Shown in pieces: positions 54,022-63,638 of a stretch of DNA of 64,000 nt. The notes under the pieces are model-generated. The model saw only the letters and a program-made list of their open reading frames with translations, had not been told where the DNA came from and searched no databases. Every line of letters begins with the position of its first letter. The stretch's first letter is position 1. The stretch covers positions 248,001-312,000 of the forward strand of contig NZ_AP022617.1 of the NCBI RefSeq assembly GCF_010731575.1, written 5' to 3'. This DNA is from Mycolicibacterium monacense (GTDB lineage Bacteria > Actinomycetota > Actinomycetes > Mycobacteriales > Mycobacteriaceae). The translations under genes and the position numbers were made by a program.

Positions 54022-56325
54022 TTGGGCGAGAGGACGCGGACGTTGCTGTCACGAATTGCCAGGTCGGCGATCGCCTCGCCGAAACGGATCCTGTTCGTCG
54101 CCGCGCTGGTGATGGCGGCGGCCGGGCTGCTCGGCCTTCCGGTGAGCCAGACCCTGTCCGCGGGCGGTTTCCAGGACCCGACGTCGGAGTCGGCGCGCGC
54201 CACCCAGACGCTCGTCGAGAAGTTCGACCAGGGCGACATGGACCTGATCATCAGCGTGACCTCAGACGACGGCGCCCAGAGCCCGGCGGCCACCGCGGTC
54301 GGCACCGCCATCGCCGCCGAACTCGAGGCCTCACCGGACGTCGCCGGCGTGGCCTCCACGTGGACCGCACCGCGCGAGGCGGTGCCGGCGCTACTCAGCA
54401 AGGACCGCAAGACCGGGTTGATCATCGCCGGGATCACCGGCGGCGAGAGCGGTGCGCAGAAGCACGCCAAGGAGCTCACCGACCGGCTGGTGTACGACCG
54501 CGACGGCGTGACGGTGCGCGCGGGCGGCGAGGCCATGACCTACGTCGAGATCAATAGGCAGACCGAGAAAGACCTGCTGACCATGGAGCTGATCGCGATC
54601 CCGCTCAGCTTCGCCGTGCTGGTGTGGGTCTTCGGCGGGCTGCTGGCCGCGGCGCTGCCGGTGGTGGTCGGGTTGTTCGCGATCGTCGGCACGATGGCCG
54701 TCCTGCGGCTGCTCACGATGGTCACCGACGTGTCGATCTTCGCGCTCAACCTGTCCATCGCGATGGGTCTCGCCCTCGCGATCGACTACACCCTGCTCAT
54801 CGTGAGCCGGTTCCGCGACGAACTCGCCGACGGTGTCGACCGGGACCGCGCACTGATCCGCACCATGGTGACCGCGGGCCGGACCGTGTTGTTCTCCGCG
54901 CTGACCGTCGCGCTGTCGATGGCCACGATGGTGCTGTTCCCGATGTACTTCCTGAAGTCGTTCGCCTACGCCGGGCTGGCGGTCGTCGGGTTCGCCGCGA
55001 CGGCCGCGATCGTGGTCGCCCCGGCCGCGATCGCGCTGCTCGGAAACCGGCTCGACGACTTCGACGTGCGCCGGCTCGCGCGCCGCCTGCTCGGCAGACC
55101 CGAGCCCACGCCCAAGTCCGTCGAGGAGACGTTCTGGTACCGGTCGACGAAGTACGTCCAGCGCCGGTCCATCCCGATCGGCGTGGCGATCGTGGCGCTG
55201 CTGCTGGTGCTCGGCGCACCGTTCCTCAGCATCAAGTGGGGCTTCCCCGACGACCGGGTGCTGCCGCAGTCCTCGTCGGCGCGTCAGGTCGGCGACGAAC
55301 TGCGCACCAACTTCGCCGTCGACACCGCCACCGACGTCACCGTCGTCGTCCCGGACACCGGGGGACTGACACCGGCGGACATCGACCGCTACGCCGCGGA
55401 CCTCTCGCGTGTCCCGGACGTGCTGAGCGTGGCCGCCCCGGGTGGCACCTACGTCACCGGCGCCCGGGTCGGCCCGCCCTCGGCGGCCAGCGGGCTGGGC
55501 GCAGGCAGCGCCTACCTCACCGTCGCCACGAACACCGAACTGTTCTCCGACGAGTCGGAACGACAACTCGACGCGCTTCACGCCGTCGCGCCACCCGGCG
55601 GGACTGCCGTCCAGTTCACCGGCACTGCTCAGATCAACCGCGACAGTTCGGAGTCGATCACCTCGCGGCTGCCGCTTGTGCTCGGCATCATCGCGGGAAT
55701 CAGCTTCGTACTGCTGTTCCTGCTGACCGGCAGCGTGGTGCTCCCGCTCAAGGCGCTGCTGCTCAACGTGTTGTCGTTGTCGGCCGCGTTCGGTGCGCTG
55801 GTCTGGATCTTCCAGGAGGGCCACCTCGGGGCGCTCGGCACGACGCCGACGGGGACGCTGGTCGCCAACATGCCGGTGCTGCTGTTCTGTATCGCGTTCG
55901 GTCTGTCGATGGACTACGAGGTCTTCCTGATGTCGCGGATCCGGGAGTTCTGGCTGAAGTCCGGCCGCACCCGCTCAGACGGGACCGTACCTGCTCCTCG
56001 CGTCCGCAATGACGAGAGCGTGGCGCTCGGCCTCGCCCGCACCGGCCGCGTCGTCACCGCCGCCGCCCTGTTGATGACGATCTCGTTCGCCGCGCTGATC
56101 GCCGCGCAGGTGTCGTTCATGCGGATGTTCGGCGTCGGGTTCACGCTGGCCGTGCTCGCAGACGCGACGCTGATCCGCATGCTGCTGGTGCCGGCCTTCA
56201 TGCATCTGATGGGCCGCTGGAACTGGTGGGCACCCAAGCCGCTGGCACGCCTGCACGAACGCTTCGGCATCAGCGAATCGGCCGAACCCGAGTACGCCGA
56301 ACCGGTGGCGGCGCGCCCGGCCTGA
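54022..56325 (+). CDS. mmpL13: MmpL-family RND transporter, MmpL13-like, intact
   Basis: Large RND membrane protein (767 residues, TTG start at 54022; other starts would be a few codons later). Twelve predicted helices, two extracytoplasmic domains, and the proton-relay Asp-Tyr pairs AIDYTLL and SMDYEVF of MmpL proteins. In M. tuberculosis the matching locus (Rv1145-Rv1146) is split into mmpL13a and mmpL13b; here one frame covers the whole protein. It probably exports a lipid or glycolipid. The downstream methyltransferase starts 7 bp after the stop and may modify the same lipid. Confidence 0.92.
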   Translation: MGERTRTLLSRIARSAIASPKRILFVAALVMAAAGLLGLPVSQTLSAGGFQDPTSESARATQTLVEKFDQGDMDLIISVTSDDGAQSPAATAVGTAIAAELEASPDVAGVASTWTAPREAVPALLSKDRKTGLIIAGITGGESGAQKHAKELTDRLVYDRDGVTVRAGGEAMTYVEINRQTEKDLLTMELIAIPLSFAVLVWVFGGLLAAALPVVVGLFAIVGTMAVLRLLTMVTDVSIFALNLSIAMGLALAIDYTLLIVSRFRDELADGVDRDRALIRTMVTAGRTVLFSALTVALSMATMVLFPMYFLKSFAYAGLAVVGFAATAAIVVAPAAIALLGNRLDDFDVRRLARRLLGRPEPTPKSVEETFWYRSTKYVQRRSIPIGVAIVALLLVLGAPFLSIKWGFPDDRVLPQSSSARQVGDELRTNFAVDTATDVTVVVPDTGGLTPADIDRYAADLSRVPDVLSVAAPGGTYVTGARVGPPSAASGLGAGSAYLTVATNTELFSDESERQLDALHAVAPPGGTAVQFTGTAQINRDSSESITSRLPLVLGIIAGISFVLLFLLTGSVVLPLKALLLNVLSLSAAFGALVWIFQEGHLGALGTTPTGTLVANMPVLLFCIAFGLSMDYEVFLMSRIREFWLKSGRTRSDGTVPAPRVRNDESVALGLARTGRVVTAAALLMTISFAALIAAQVSFMRMFGVGFTLAVLADATLIRMLLVPAFMHLMGRWNWWAPKPLARLHERFGISESAEPEYAEPVAARPA

Positions 56326-56332
56326 GCGGAGG

Positions 56333-56974
56333 ATGGGGCCGGTGAGCGCCGACGTCGACAACCCGTTCTTCGCCCGCCTGTGGACGGTCATGTCCGGTCA
56401 CGAGACCGAGGAGATGCGGCGACTGCGCGCGGCCAACCTCGCCGGCCTGACGGGCCGGGTGCTCGAGATCGGCGCCGGCACCGGGACCAATTTCGCGCAC
56501 TATCCGCCGTCGGTGACCGAAGTGGTCGCCATCGAACCGGAACGCCGCCTGGCCGCGCACGCCCGCGAGGCCGCGGCGCACGCCCCCGTTCCGGTGACGG
56601 TCACCATGGACAGCGTCGAGGACTTCAGCACCGCAGAACCGTTCGACGCGGTCGTGTGCTCGCTCGTGCTGTGTTCGGTCGACGACCCGGACGGCGTTCT
56701 GCGCGAACTGTTCTCGCTGTTGCGGCCCGGCGGCGAACTGCGTTACCTCGAGCACATCGCGGAGACCGGTGCGCGGGCGCGGCTGCAGAAGGTCGCCGAT
56801 GCGACGGTGTGGCCCAGGATGCTGGGCAACTGCCATACCCACCGCCACACCGAGACGGCGATCACCGTGGCGGGCTTCCGGGTCGAGGACGCCCGGCGGG
56901 AACGAATGTTCCCGCCGTGGGTGCCGCTGCCGGTGTCGGAGTTGGCGGTGGGCCGGGCGGTGCGGCCCGCCTGA
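56333..56974 (+). CDS. Class I methyltransferase, Rv1147-like
   Basis: SAM-dependent methyltransferase (213 residues) with motif I LEIGAGTGTNF (about 43-54), AIEPE after beta-2, LVLCSV and LRPGGELRYLEHI. It is similar to phosphatidylethanolamine N-methyltransferase-like and UbiE-type proteins (METTL7 group). Start: ATG at 56333, or GTG three codons on. It is in the same operon as mmpL13, as in M. tuberculosis, so a lipid substrate is likely but unproven. Confidence 0.87.
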   Translation: MGPVSADVDNPFFARLWTVMSGHETEEMRRLRAANLAGLTGRVLEIGAGTGTNFAHYPPSVTEVVAIEPERRLAAHAREAAAHAPVPVTVTMDSVEDFSTAEPFDAVVCSLVLCSVDDPDGVLRELFSLLRPGGELRYLEHIAETGARARLQKVADATVWPRMLGNCHTHRHTETAITVAGFRVEDARRERMFPPWVPLPVSELAVGRAVRPA

Positions 56975-56985
56975 GCGCCGGCGTC

Positions 56986-57699
56986 CTACGGCAGTAGATC
57001 GGGGAGGCGTTGCAGCAGGGTGGGCAGCGCGCCCACGGCGGTCTCGCGCAGCGACACCGTCGCGCTGTCCGACAGCGGTGTGCGTTCCGGGTTGACCTCG
57101 ATGACCGCCGTCCCGCGGGCCAGTGCCATCTCGGGTAGACCGGCCGCCGGGTAGACGATCGAGGACGTGCCCACCACGACCACCACGTCGGCGGTGAGCA
57201 CCGCGTGGACCGAGCGCTGCCAGGCGGCCTCCGGCAGCGCCTCGCCGAACCACACGACGTTGGGGCGGATCAGCCCACCGCACGGGCACTGCGGCGGATC
57301 GACCGCCTCGACCGGCTCGGGCATGGCGGGCAGATTGCCTTCGAAGCGGGAACCGCAAGCGTCGCACTGGAATTCGAACAGACTGCCGTGCAGGTGGTAG
57401 ACGTTGCGGCTGCCGGCCCGCTCGTGCAGATCGTCGACGTTCTGGGTGACCACGTGCACGTCGGCATGGTCCTGCCACGCCGCGACCGCGTGGTGGCCGT
57501 TGTTGGGCTGCACCGCGTCCATCATGTAATGGCGCCACAGGTACCAGGCCCACACCTTCTCGGGGTTGGCCCGCCATCCGTCGGCGCTGGAGATCTCGTA
57601 CGGATCGACCTTGGCCCACAGCCCGGTCTCGACGTCACGAAAGGTCGGCACCCCGCTCTCCGCGGAGATGCCGGCCCCGCTGAGCACCGTCACCTGCAC
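56986..57699 (-). CDS. cobB: Sirtuin NAD-dependent protein deacylase
   Basis: Class III sirtuin (237 residues, the length of Rv1151c) with [15 protein letters not shown] (8-22), TQNVDDLH, catalytic H104 (HLHGS) and zinc cysteines C112, C115, C138 and C140. Y53 and R56 form the YxxR pair of SIRT5/CobB-type enzymes that remove succinyl as well as acetyl groups from lysines. It uses NAD to regulate metabolic enzymes. The GTG start is 36 bp from the divergent GntR start. Confidence 0.94.
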   Translation of the reverse strand: MQVTVLSGAGISAESGVPTFRDVETGLWAKVDPYEISSADGWRANPEKVWAWYLWRHYMMDAVQPNNGHHAVAAWQDHADVHVVTQNVDDLHERAGSRNVYHLHGSLFEFQCDACGSRFEGNLPAMPEPVEAVDPPQCPCGGLIRPNVVWFGEALPEAAWQRSVHAVLTADVVVVVGTSSIVYPAAGLPEMALARGTAVIEVNPERTPLSDSATVSLRETAVGALPTLLQRLPDLLP

Positions 57700-57735
57700 A
57701 TGACCAATTTAGCCGGTGTGGGAGATACTGGGCAC

Positions 57736-58101
57736 GTGGCCGGTTTGGCGGAGTGGGTGTCGCTCGACGCGCGAGCGGCCCGGCCGTTGTTCGACCAGTT
57801 GCGCACCCAGATCATCGACGCCGTCCGCGACGGCAGACTCTCGCCGGGGACCCGGCTCCCGACGGTGCGTGAACTCGCCGGCCAGATGGGCCTCGCAGTC
57901 AACACGGTGGCGCGGGCGTACCGCGAACTCGAGACGGCGGGGGTCCTCGAGACACGTGGACGGTTCGGCACCTTCGTCTCGCGTGTCGACCCAGCCGACA
58001 CGGCGATGGCGACCGCCGCGCAGAACTACGTCGAGACGGCGCGGGCGCTGGGCGTCGAGAAGTCGGCGGCGCTGCGGTACGTGGAGTCCGCGTTCGACTG
58101 A
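57736..58101 (+). CDS. Short GntR regulator (YtrA type)
   Basis: GntR-family protein of 121 residues, matching Rv1152 in length and context. The wHTH spans about 15-85 ([27 protein letters not shown]) with only a short helical tail, the YtrA subfamily layout. Such regulators usually sense through neighbouring transporters or small effectors. GTG start at 57736 by family length. It is divergent from the sirtuin. Confidence 0.92.
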   Translation: MAGLAEWVSLDARAARPLFDQLRTQIIDAVRDGRLSPGTRLPTVRELAGQMGLAVNTVARAYRELETAGVLETRGRFGTFVSRVDPADTAMATAAQNYVETARALGVEKSAALRYVESAFD

Positions 58102-58117
58102 CGCTCTCCGCCGTCGG

Positions 58118-58954
58118 TCAGCCGAATTCGAGCAGGGTCCAGACCGGGCGCACGGCATCGAACACCGGAATCCGCTGAACCGTCCACAGCAGCGCGTTGA
58201 GCACCCGTCCGCGACCCTCGGGCAGCGGCACGTCGTGTACGGCGCGGATGCCGGGCACGGTGTCCACCAGCGCGGCGGCCTCACCGGGGGTGAGGCTGAA
58301 CGGCATCGGAGGCACCTTGTAGCGCAACGACGTTCGCATACCCTGGCGCGCCCACCAGGCGAACCACGACGGCGGCAGGTCGAACATCATCTGAGCGCCG
58401 GGGAACCGCTGCGCGCACGCCCGGATGAGCGACATGGCCTCGTCGGGCTGCAGGTACATCAGCAGTCCCTCGGCGGTGATGAACACGCCCTCGGAGTCAT
58501 CGACCTCGTCCATCCAGGTGAAGTCCAGGGCGGACTGCGCGCACACCCGGACCCGCTCCGACGGCGGCAGGAGCTTGGTGCGCAACTCGACGATGGGCGG
58601 GAGGTCGACGGTCAGCCACCGGAACTCGTGGCCCACCCCGGAGGCGTCGAGCCGGTGGAAGCTGGTCTGCAGTCCCTCGGCGAGCGCGACGACGGTCGCC
58701 CTCGGATGCGTGCTGAGATAGCGGCGCGTGTACTCGTCGAACCCCTTCGCCCGCAGCGCCATGTCCTGGCGGCGGCTCGGGCCGAACTTCCCGAAGTCGA
58801 AATCGATCGAGTCGACCAACCGGATCGCCATCGGGTCGTCGATGAGCGCGTCCCGGCGGCGGGCCTCGTTGGCCCGGACCTGCAGGGTGAGCAACGCCGT
58901 CTCCGAGACCCCGGTCAGCGCGCTGCCGTCCACCTTCGGCGGTGTGTTCGTCAC
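58118..58954 (-). CDS. LCM-type SAM-dependent methyltransferase, Rv1153c-like
   Basis: Leucine-carboxyl-methyltransferase-fold protein (278 residues; GTG start overlapping the stop of the upstream gene). It has VALAEGLQTSFHRL (motif I region), VDLPPI and FITAEGLLMYLQPDEA, typical of mycobacterial putative SAM O-methyltransferases. It matches Rv1153c by position. Substrate unknown. It is coupled to the DUF1697 gene. Confidence 0.88.
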   Translation of the reverse strand: MTNTPPKVDGSALTGVSETALLTLQVRANEARRRDALIDDPMAIRLVDSIDFDFGKFGPSRRQDMALRAKGFDEYTRRYLSTHPRATVVALAEGLQTSFHRLDASGVGHEFRWLTVDLPPIVELRTKLLPPSERVRVCAQSALDFTWMDEVDDSEGVFITAEGLLMYLQPDEAMSLIRACAQRFPGAQMMFDLPPSWFAWWARQGMRTSLRYKVPPMPFSLTPGEAAALVDTVPGIRAVHDVPLPEGRGRVLNALLWTVQRIPVFDAVRPVWTLLEFG

Positions 58955-59490
58955 CTCGCCGAATCTACCGAACGCACCACCTTGTCCAGGGTGCGCAGGT
59001 TTCGGGTGGTGGTCGAGGACTTGTAGCGCTTCTTGCCCATCGTCTTGCCGATGGTGGTGTCCAGCGTGGCGGACTTCGGCACCTGCCAGTACACGACACC
59101 CTCGCCGCGCTCGATCTTCTCCTCGGGTCCCGCGTCGGCCGCCAACGCGGCCAGTTCGTCGAGCACCTGCTCGTCGGTGACGAACGTGACGTAGGAGTGG
59201 TGGCCTTCGACTTCGCGCTCGAACGGGTACCCCGCCGAGACCGCCGCCACGGTGGCGGCGTCGTAGGCCAGCACCCAGGCGTCGTAGCCGAATCGCTCGC
59301 GCAGCGCCTGCTCGGCGGTGCGGCGCACGGTCGTCACGTCGCCGTCGCTGTCGAGCAGCACGTTGCCGCTCGCCAGGATCGTCTTCACCGCGGTGAATCC
59401 GGCGTCTTCGAACGCCGCCGCCACCTCGGCCATCTTGAGGTTGACGCCGCCGACGTTGACGCCGCGCAGGAACGCCACGAAACGTGTCAT
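58951..59490 (-). CDS. DUF1697 protein
   Basis: Protein of 179 residues in the DUF1697 family: FVAFLRGVNVGG at the start (with the conserved RGINVGG-like loop), ASGNVLLDS, and the C-terminal KKRYKSSTTTRNLRTLDK. Function unknown, widespread in bacteria. ATG at 59490 by family length. It shares an operon with the LCM-type methyltransferase (GTGA overlap) and is divergent from the Rv1155-like gene, 34 bp away. Confidence 0.88.
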   Translation of the reverse strand: MTRFVAFLRGVNVGGVNLKMAEVAAAFEDAGFTAVKTILASGNVLLDSDGDVTTVRRTAEQALRERFGYDAWVLAYDAATVAAVSAGYPFEREVEGHHSYVTFVTDEQVLDELAALAADAGPEEKIERGEGVVYWQVPKSATLDTTIGKTMGKKRYKSSTTTRNLRTLDKVVRSVDSAR

Positions 59491-59515
59491 GACGCGACGG
59501 TACCGAGGAACGTAG

Positions 59516-59968
<453 letters not shown>

Positions 59969-60021
59969 ACCGGGCGAGTTGAACAGGGGCGGCAGGCACT
60001 CGGACGCGTTACGCTGCCGGC

Positions 60022-60195
60022 ATGGCTGAACAACCGGAAGACGACACCAAGCGCAAGTTCCGGGAAGCCCTCGAACGTAAGAAGGCCCACTCGACGGACT
60101 CCGCGGGTCAGCGCAAGGGCGGACCGCAGCAGGCCAAGGCGCACGGCCACGGCCCGGTGGAGAACCGCCGCGAATTCCGCCGTAAGAGCGGCTAA
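60022..60195 (+). CDS. Small basic DUF5302 protein
   Basis: Protein of 57 residues: an acidic start MAEQPEDDTKRKFREALERK followed by a Lys/Arg/His-rich tail with ENRREFRRKSG, the DUF5302 family conserved in actinobacteria. Function unknown; the tail suggests nucleic acid binding. It lies 53 bp after the Rv1155-like gene and its stop overlaps the convergent MFS gene by 4 bp. Confidence 0.82.
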   Translation: MAEQPEDDTKRKFREALERKKAHSTDSAGQRKGGPQQAKAHGHGPVENRREFRRKSG

Positions 60196-61424
60196 CCCGC
60201 GCGGGTCCTCTCCCGCAACAGGATGGCGATCAGGCACACCGTGGCGAGCGCCGCGACGGCGATCGCGAAGCCCACGCCCGCGGTCTGCAACCCCACCGCC
60301 TGCGCGGCCAGACCCTCACCGATCACCGGCAGCGAGATCGCCACGTAGGCGACGACGAAGTAGGTGGAGTTGACCTCGGCGCGCCGCTCGGGTGGGGTGC
60401 GTTCGGCGACCGCGGCCAGCCCGCGACTGAAACTCATCCCCTGACCGACACCGGCGATCACCGCCGCGGCGATGAGACCCGGCAGCGACGAGAAGTGCAG
60501 CGCCACAGCCAGAACCGCCATCCCGGCCACGAGGATGGCGCAACCGGCGGCCACCGCCCGCGACGGGGCGACCCGGTTGGCGGCCACCTGGGTGACGGCC
60601 GAGGCGGCGAAGATCGAGCAGGCGATCGCGCCTGCCACCGCATGGTTCTCGATGCCGACGACGTCGGCGAGGAACGACGGCGCCACGGCGGTGAACAACC
60701 CGGTGACCGCGAAGCCGGCGAAGGCCGCCAGGGCGGCGATCACGAACACCGACCGCGCCTCGGGCGGAACCGAGAGCCGCTGCAGCCCGATGCGGCCGCT
60801 GCGCGGTGAGGTCTCGGGGACGACGAACACCGCGACACCGGCCAGCACCGCCATCGCGATGTGGACGGCGAACACCAGATCCAGGGGCTGCGGTGCGTAC
60901 TGGACGAGCAGGCCGGCGAGCAACGGGCCCGCGCCCAGCCCGCCGATGTTGGCGACCGTGGCCACCGCGGCCGCCCGGGAGCGCCAGCTTTGCGGGGCGG
61001 CCTCGATGACGGCCGCCGTTCCCGTCCCGGTGAAGACGCCCGCCGACAGACCGGACAGCACCCGCCCGATCAGCAACACCGCCACCGAATCGGCGACCAG
61101 GAACACCAGCGCGCTGGCGATCGCGAACCCCACACCGGCCAACAGCATGGGGCGTCGGCCGACGGCGTCCGACCACCGCCCGAAGGCCAGCAGTGCGACG
61201 AGCACGCCGCCGGCGTACGCCGCATAGATGACCGTGGTGGTCAACACCGCGAAGTCCATCCGGTCGGCGTAGAGGGCGTAGAGCGGAGTGGGCACCGTGG
61301 TGCCGACCATGGTCACCGCGAACGCGTAGGCCAGCAACGCGAAGGCGTATCGGCTCAGGGGACGCGGCACGGCATCCGACGGTAGGGGACGGTCGACAAC
61401 GGCTTCGCGCCGAGTGTGGGACAT
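60192..61424 (-). CDS. MFS transporter
   Basis: Twelve-helix MFS permease (410 residues). Motif A is GRWSDAVGRRP after helix 2; VLSGLSAGVFTGTGTAAVIEAAP lies in helices 4-5. It resembles drug or sugar efflux proteins of the AraJ/CmlA group. Substrate unknown. The ATG at 61424 begins a hydrophilic tail before helix 1. Monocistronic by position. Confidence 0.86.
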   Translation of the reverse strand: MSHTRREAVVDRPLPSDAVPRPLSRYAFALLAYAFAVTMVGTTVPTPLYALYADRMDFAVLTTTVIYAAYAGGVLVALLAFGRWSDAVGRRPMLLAGVGFAIASALVFLVADSVAVLLIGRVLSGLSAGVFTGTGTAAVIEAAPQSWRSRAAAVATVANIGGLGAGPLLAGLLVQYAPQPLDLVFAVHIAMAVLAGVAVFVVPETSPRSGRIGLQRLSVPPEARSVFVIAALAAFAGFAVTGLFTAVAPSFLADVVGIENHAVAGAIACSIFAASAVTQVAANRVAPSRAVAAGCAILVAGMAVLAVALHFSSLPGLIAAAVIAGVGQGMSFSRGLAAVAERTPPERRAEVNSTYFVVAYVAISLPVIGEGLAAQAVGLQTAGVGFAIAVAALATVCLIAILLRERTRAG

Positions 61425-61500
61425 GCGAGGTGCAACGCCGTTCGGCGGCCTCGTTATTCACACACCCGGCGCGAGACGTCCTGGGCTCAGCGGGCCGGCC

Positions 61501-63126
61501 TCAGTGCGAGACGGCCTTCTCCGCACCCACCCCGGTCAGCGAGCGCACCTCCATCTCGGCGGCGATCGTCGGATCCTCGTCGTCCGGTGAGGTCAGAGTG
61601 CCGACGATGCCGAGGATGAACGCCAGCGGGATCGACACGATGCCCGGGTTGGCCAGCGGGAACCAGGCGAAGTCGGCGCCCTTGATCATCGAGGTCGCCG
61701 TGCCCGAGACCGCGGGTGAGAACACGATCAGCACGATCGTCGAGATCAGCCCGCCGTACATGCTCCACAGCGCACCGCGGGTGTTGAAACGCCGCCAGTA
61801 CAGCGAGTAGAGGATGGTCGGCAGATTCGCCGCGGCGGCCACCGCGAACGCGAGCGCCACCAGGAACGCGACGTTCTGCTCGCGGGCCAGGATGCCCAAC
61901 CCGATCGCCAGCGTGCCCAGCACCACCGCGGTGATCCGCGAGATCTTGACCTGCTCGCTCTCGGTGACCTGATGGCTCTTCATCACGCTGGCGTAGATGT
62001 CGTGCGCGAAGGACGCCGACGCGGTGATGGTCAGACCGGCGACGACCGCGAGGATCGTCGCGAACGCCACCGCGGAGATGACGCCCAGCAGCACTACGCC
62101 GCCGAGTTCGAACGCCAGTTGCGGCGCAGCGGAATTCACCCCACCGGGGGCGGCCAGGATGCGGTCGGGTCCGACCAGGGCCGCGGCGCCGTAACCCAGG
62201 GCCAGGGTGAACAGGTAGAACGCGCCGATGAGCGCGATCGCCCAGACCACCGACCGGCGGGCCTCCTTGGCGGTGGGCACCGTGTAGAAGCGCATCAGCA
62301 CGTGCGGCAGGCCGGCGGTGCCGAGCACCAGGGCCAGCGCCAGCGAGATGAAGTTGATCTGCGTGGTCAGCGACGCGCCGTACTGCGCGCCGGGGGCAAG
62401 CACGTCGCGCGAGGCGACCTTGGCGTCCTCGCTGCTGCTCACCATCGCCTGTGCGCTGCCGAGGATCTCGGAGAAGTTGAAGTTGAACTTCGCCAGCACC
62501 ATGATCGTCATGATCCCCGCGCCGCCGATCAGCAGGACCGCCTTGATGATCTGCACCCAGGTGGTGCCCTTCATCCCGCCGACCAGGACGTAGACGATCA
62601 TCAGCACGCCCACGACGGCGATCACGATCGACTGTCCGAGGTCGCTTTCGATGTTGAGCAGCAGTGCGACCAGCACGCCGGCGCCGGCCATCTGGGCGAG
62701 CAGGTAGAACAACGACACCGCCAGGGTGTTGGTGGCCGCGGCCAACCGCACCGGACGTTGTTTGAGCCGGAAGCTCAGCACGTCGGCCATGGTGAATTTT
62801 CCCGTGTTGCGCAGCAGTTCGGCGACCAGCAGCAGCGCCACCAGCCAGGCGACCAGGAATCCGATCGAGTACAGGAACCCGTCGTAGCCGTAGACGGCGA
62901 TGGCGCCGGCGATGCCGAGGAAGCTCGCGGCCGACAGGTAGTCACCGCTGATCGCGATGCCGTTCTGCGGACCGGTGAAGGCGCGGCCCGCGGTGAAGAA
63001 CTCGGTGGCGGTGGCGTTCTTCTTACTCGCCTTGATGACGATGAAGAGCGTCACCAGGACGAACAGGGCGAAGATCGACATGTTGGCGACGGGGTTGCCG
63101 ATGGTCTCGGCGGCGAGCACGGTCAC
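61501..63126 (-). CDS. actP: Cation/acetate symporter (SSS family)
   Basis: Sodium:solute symporter family protein (541 residues, 13-14 helices) like ActP/MctC. It has GDYLSAASFLGIAGAIAVYGYDG early, the GLPHVLMRFYTVP sodium-site region, and ITASASFAHDIY. It imports acetate or other short monocarboxylates with Na+ or H+. The GTG start overlaps the stop of the upstream DUF485 gene (GTGA), the standard gene pair for these symporters. Confidence 0.92.
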   Translation of the reverse strand: MTVLAAETIGNPVANMSIFALFVLVTLFIVIKASKKNATATEFFTAGRAFTGPQNGIAISGDYLSAASFLGIAGAIAVYGYDGFLYSIGFLVAWLVALLLVAELLRNTGKFTMADVLSFRLKQRPVRLAAATNTLAVSLFYLLAQMAGAGVLVALLLNIESDLGQSIVIAVVGVLMIVYVLVGGMKGTTWVQIIKAVLLIGGAGIMTIMVLAKFNFNFSEILGSAQAMVSSSEDAKVASRDVLAPGAQYGASLTTQINFISLALALVLGTAGLPHVLMRFYTVPTAKEARRSVVWAIALIGAFYLFTLALGYGAAALVGPDRILAAPGGVNSAAPQLAFELGGVVLLGVISAVAFATILAVVAGLTITASASFAHDIYASVMKSHQVTESEQVKISRITAVVLGTLAIGLGILAREQNVAFLVALAFAVAAAANLPTILYSLYWRRFNTRGALWSMYGGLISTIVLIVFSPAVSGTATSMIKGADFAWFPLANPGIVSIPLAFILGIVGTLTSPDDEDPTIAAEMEVRSLTGVGAEKAVSH

Positions 63127-63476
63127 GGTGCGTGGCCTTCCAGTTCGGCGCGGATGGCCGCCGCGCGCGGGTCGATCACCTTGTTGGCGAAGCGGACGTA
63201 GATCCCCGTGATGAGGAATGTGGTGATGAACTGACCGATGCCGATGAGCAACCCGACGTTGACGTTGCCGAACACCCGGATCGCCATGAAGTCGGTGGCG
63301 AACGTACTCAGCAGCACGTAGGTGGTGTACCAGATGAGGAACGCCGCGCTCATCGGGAACACGAAGCCGCGCAACCTCTTCCGCAACTCCTGGAATTCGG
63401 GGCTGGCCTGCATGGCCAGATACTCGTCACCGCTGGGCATCGCTGCCTCCCGCGGTGGAAGATCCGTCTCGGACAC
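63123..63476 (-). CDS. DUF485 membrane protein (symporter partner)
   Basis: Protein of 117 residues (GTG at 63476; another GTG lies two codons upstream) with two transmembrane helices and conserved FQELRKRLRGFVFPMSAAFL, the DUF485/YjcH family. These small proteins are encoded just before ActP-type symporters and are thought to assist them. A CRP-like palindrome lies about 50 bp upstream. It overlaps the symporter by 4 bp. Confidence 0.9.
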   Translation of the reverse strand: MSETDLPPREAAMPSGDEYLAMQASPEFQELRKRLRGFVFPMSAAFLIWYTTYVLLSTFATDFMAIRVFGNVNVGLLIGIGQFITTFLITGIYVRFANKVIDPRAAAIRAELEGHAP

Positions 63477-63524
63477 CGTGACTCCTGACCTCGTCGTGTG
63501 AACCAGTTCTCGACTGAAACTAGA

Positions 63525-63540
63525 TGAGATGCAGGTCACA
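63525..63540. promoter_or_regulatory. CRP-like binding site before symporter operon
   Basis: TGAGATGCAGGTCACA matches the CRP pattern TGTGA-N6-TCACA at 9 of 10 fixed positions. It lies 48 bp upstream of the DUF485 start on the coding strand, a plausible position for cAMP-CRP control of acetate uptake. Motif only. Confidence 0.5.
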
Positions 63541-63638
63541 TACCCGCACCTCGGGGAGGTCACACGGTGAAGGCCGACAGCGGTGCGGTGAGCGGTCGGA
63601 TGCCGGCGACGAACGGCGGCGCCCGCGCAGGCGCGAGG

